Origin: Fervidobacterium sp.
GTDB taxonomy: Bacteria > Thermotogota > Thermotogae > Thermotogales > Fervidobacteriaceae
Length of the DNA: 64,000 bases
Assembly: GCA_026419195.1 (NCBI GenBank)
Contig: JANZZV010000001.1
Span: 310,001-374,000 of the forward strand
Direction: 5' to 3'
This document shows, piece after piece, positions 63,745 to 64,000 of the stretch. The notes beneath the pieces were generated by a model. The model worked only from the letters and a program-made list of their open reading frames with translations. It searched no databases and had not been told where the DNA came from. The translations under genes and the position numbers were made by a program. How positions within the stretch are numbered: the stretch's first letter is position 1; every line of letters starts with the position of its first letter.

Positions 63745-64000
63745 TTAAAAAGCACAAGTTTGCCTCAACGCATTCTTGAAAATTTCTATATCGTTTTGCA
63801 AATCTTCTTTTTGAAAGGTAACTTTATTGCTAATTGCATGTTGAATGTTTTCAATGTAAGCTTGTGCAGTCTGCTCCCATGAATACTTTTTTGCTAACAT
63901 AAGAGACTTCGCATTATCAAATTGCTCCAAGCAGACAAAGAGCTTACTTGATATATCTTCCAAATCTTCAGGATCTATTAATAAACCCTCACCATTAGAT
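63745..64000 (-). CDS. Glycosyltransferase (GT4-type), C-terminal end
   Basis: Partial gene cut by the right edge. The frame stays open to base 3999 of the last kilobase (64000 side), reading SNGEGLLIDPEDLEDISSKLFVCLEQFDNAKSLMLAKKYSWEQTAQAYIENIQ, about 84 residues to the stop. The order G-LLIDPED..., then KKYSWEQTAQAY, is the usual C-terminal end of GT-B fold family 4 transferases. Acceptor and donor cannot be told. Confidence 0.75.
   Translation of the reverse strand, partial: SNGEGLLIDPEDLEDISSKLFVCLEQFDNAKSLMLAKKYSWEQTAQAYIENIQHAISNKVTFQKEDLQNDIEIFKNALRQTCAF

Overview
The window looks like chromosomal DNA of a thermophilic Thermotogales bacterium, most likely Fervidobacterium or a close relative. 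This is an inference from gene content, not from a database search. Pointers are a low-GC genome, an Rnf operon, an adenosylcobalamin-dependent ribonucleotide reductase, a PSP1 protein, GH36/GH42 sugar enzymes, a MurE with a DDPR motif, a SpoVS protein in a non-sporulating context, and the order rplU-prp-rpmA-ribU-rplM-rpsI known from Thermotoga. Many genes overlap or sit less than 30 nt apart. Strong GGAGGTG-type ribosome sites allow start codons to be corrected in many places, often to TTG or GTG.

Layout. 1-1741: end of a flagellar sigma-28 gene and three overlapping genes of unknown function. 1973-6153: rnfCDGEA, with no rnfB, closed by a strong terminator. 6291-11012: pnp, an M16 protease and hslU without hslV. 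11046-14535: two sugar-type ABC permeases, the second with about 450 extra residues after its first membrane helix. 14668-17547: MFS transporter, ribF, nth. 17516-30741 (minus): about 13 kb of tightly packed genes running holB-like, PSP1, DUF2905, glpK, tsaE, lon, engB, argS, histidine kinase, HDOD, rbfA, flaG, fliD. 30896-32255: HAD phosphatase and YgjP-type metallopeptidase.

32336-39616 (minus): a galactoside operon (GH42 beta-galactosidase, LacI regulator, GH36 alpha-galactosidase, galT, galK, then a class II aldolase). Its promoter spacer holds a long palindromic operator, and an MFS gene points the other way. 41241-43766: class II RNR nrdJ. 43839-46998 (minus): rex, a LUD protein, tRNA-Asp, lysA and an UPF0145 protein. 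47037-49001 (minus): a YtrA-type GntR/ABC cassette. 49131-54615 (minus): dnaG, sigA and a large FtsX-type permease. 54716-57079 (minus): the ribosomal protein operon with prp and ribU, preceded by a structured leader. 57446-59025 (plus): spoVS, a small unknown gene and a DUF1385 gene. 58891-63577 (minus): murE-murF-mraY and a WecA-like transferase, preceded by the end of a GT4-type glycosyltransferase cut by the window edge.

The galactoside enzymes would split alpha- and beta-galactosides and feed galactose into the Leloir pathway. Rnf, Rex and NrdJ concern redox balance and anaerobic life. LysA, MurE, MurF and MraY belong to lysine and peptidoglycan synthesis. No CRISPR array, insertion sequence, prophage or recognisable defence island was found. 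The most unusual locus is the two-permease unit at 11046-14535.
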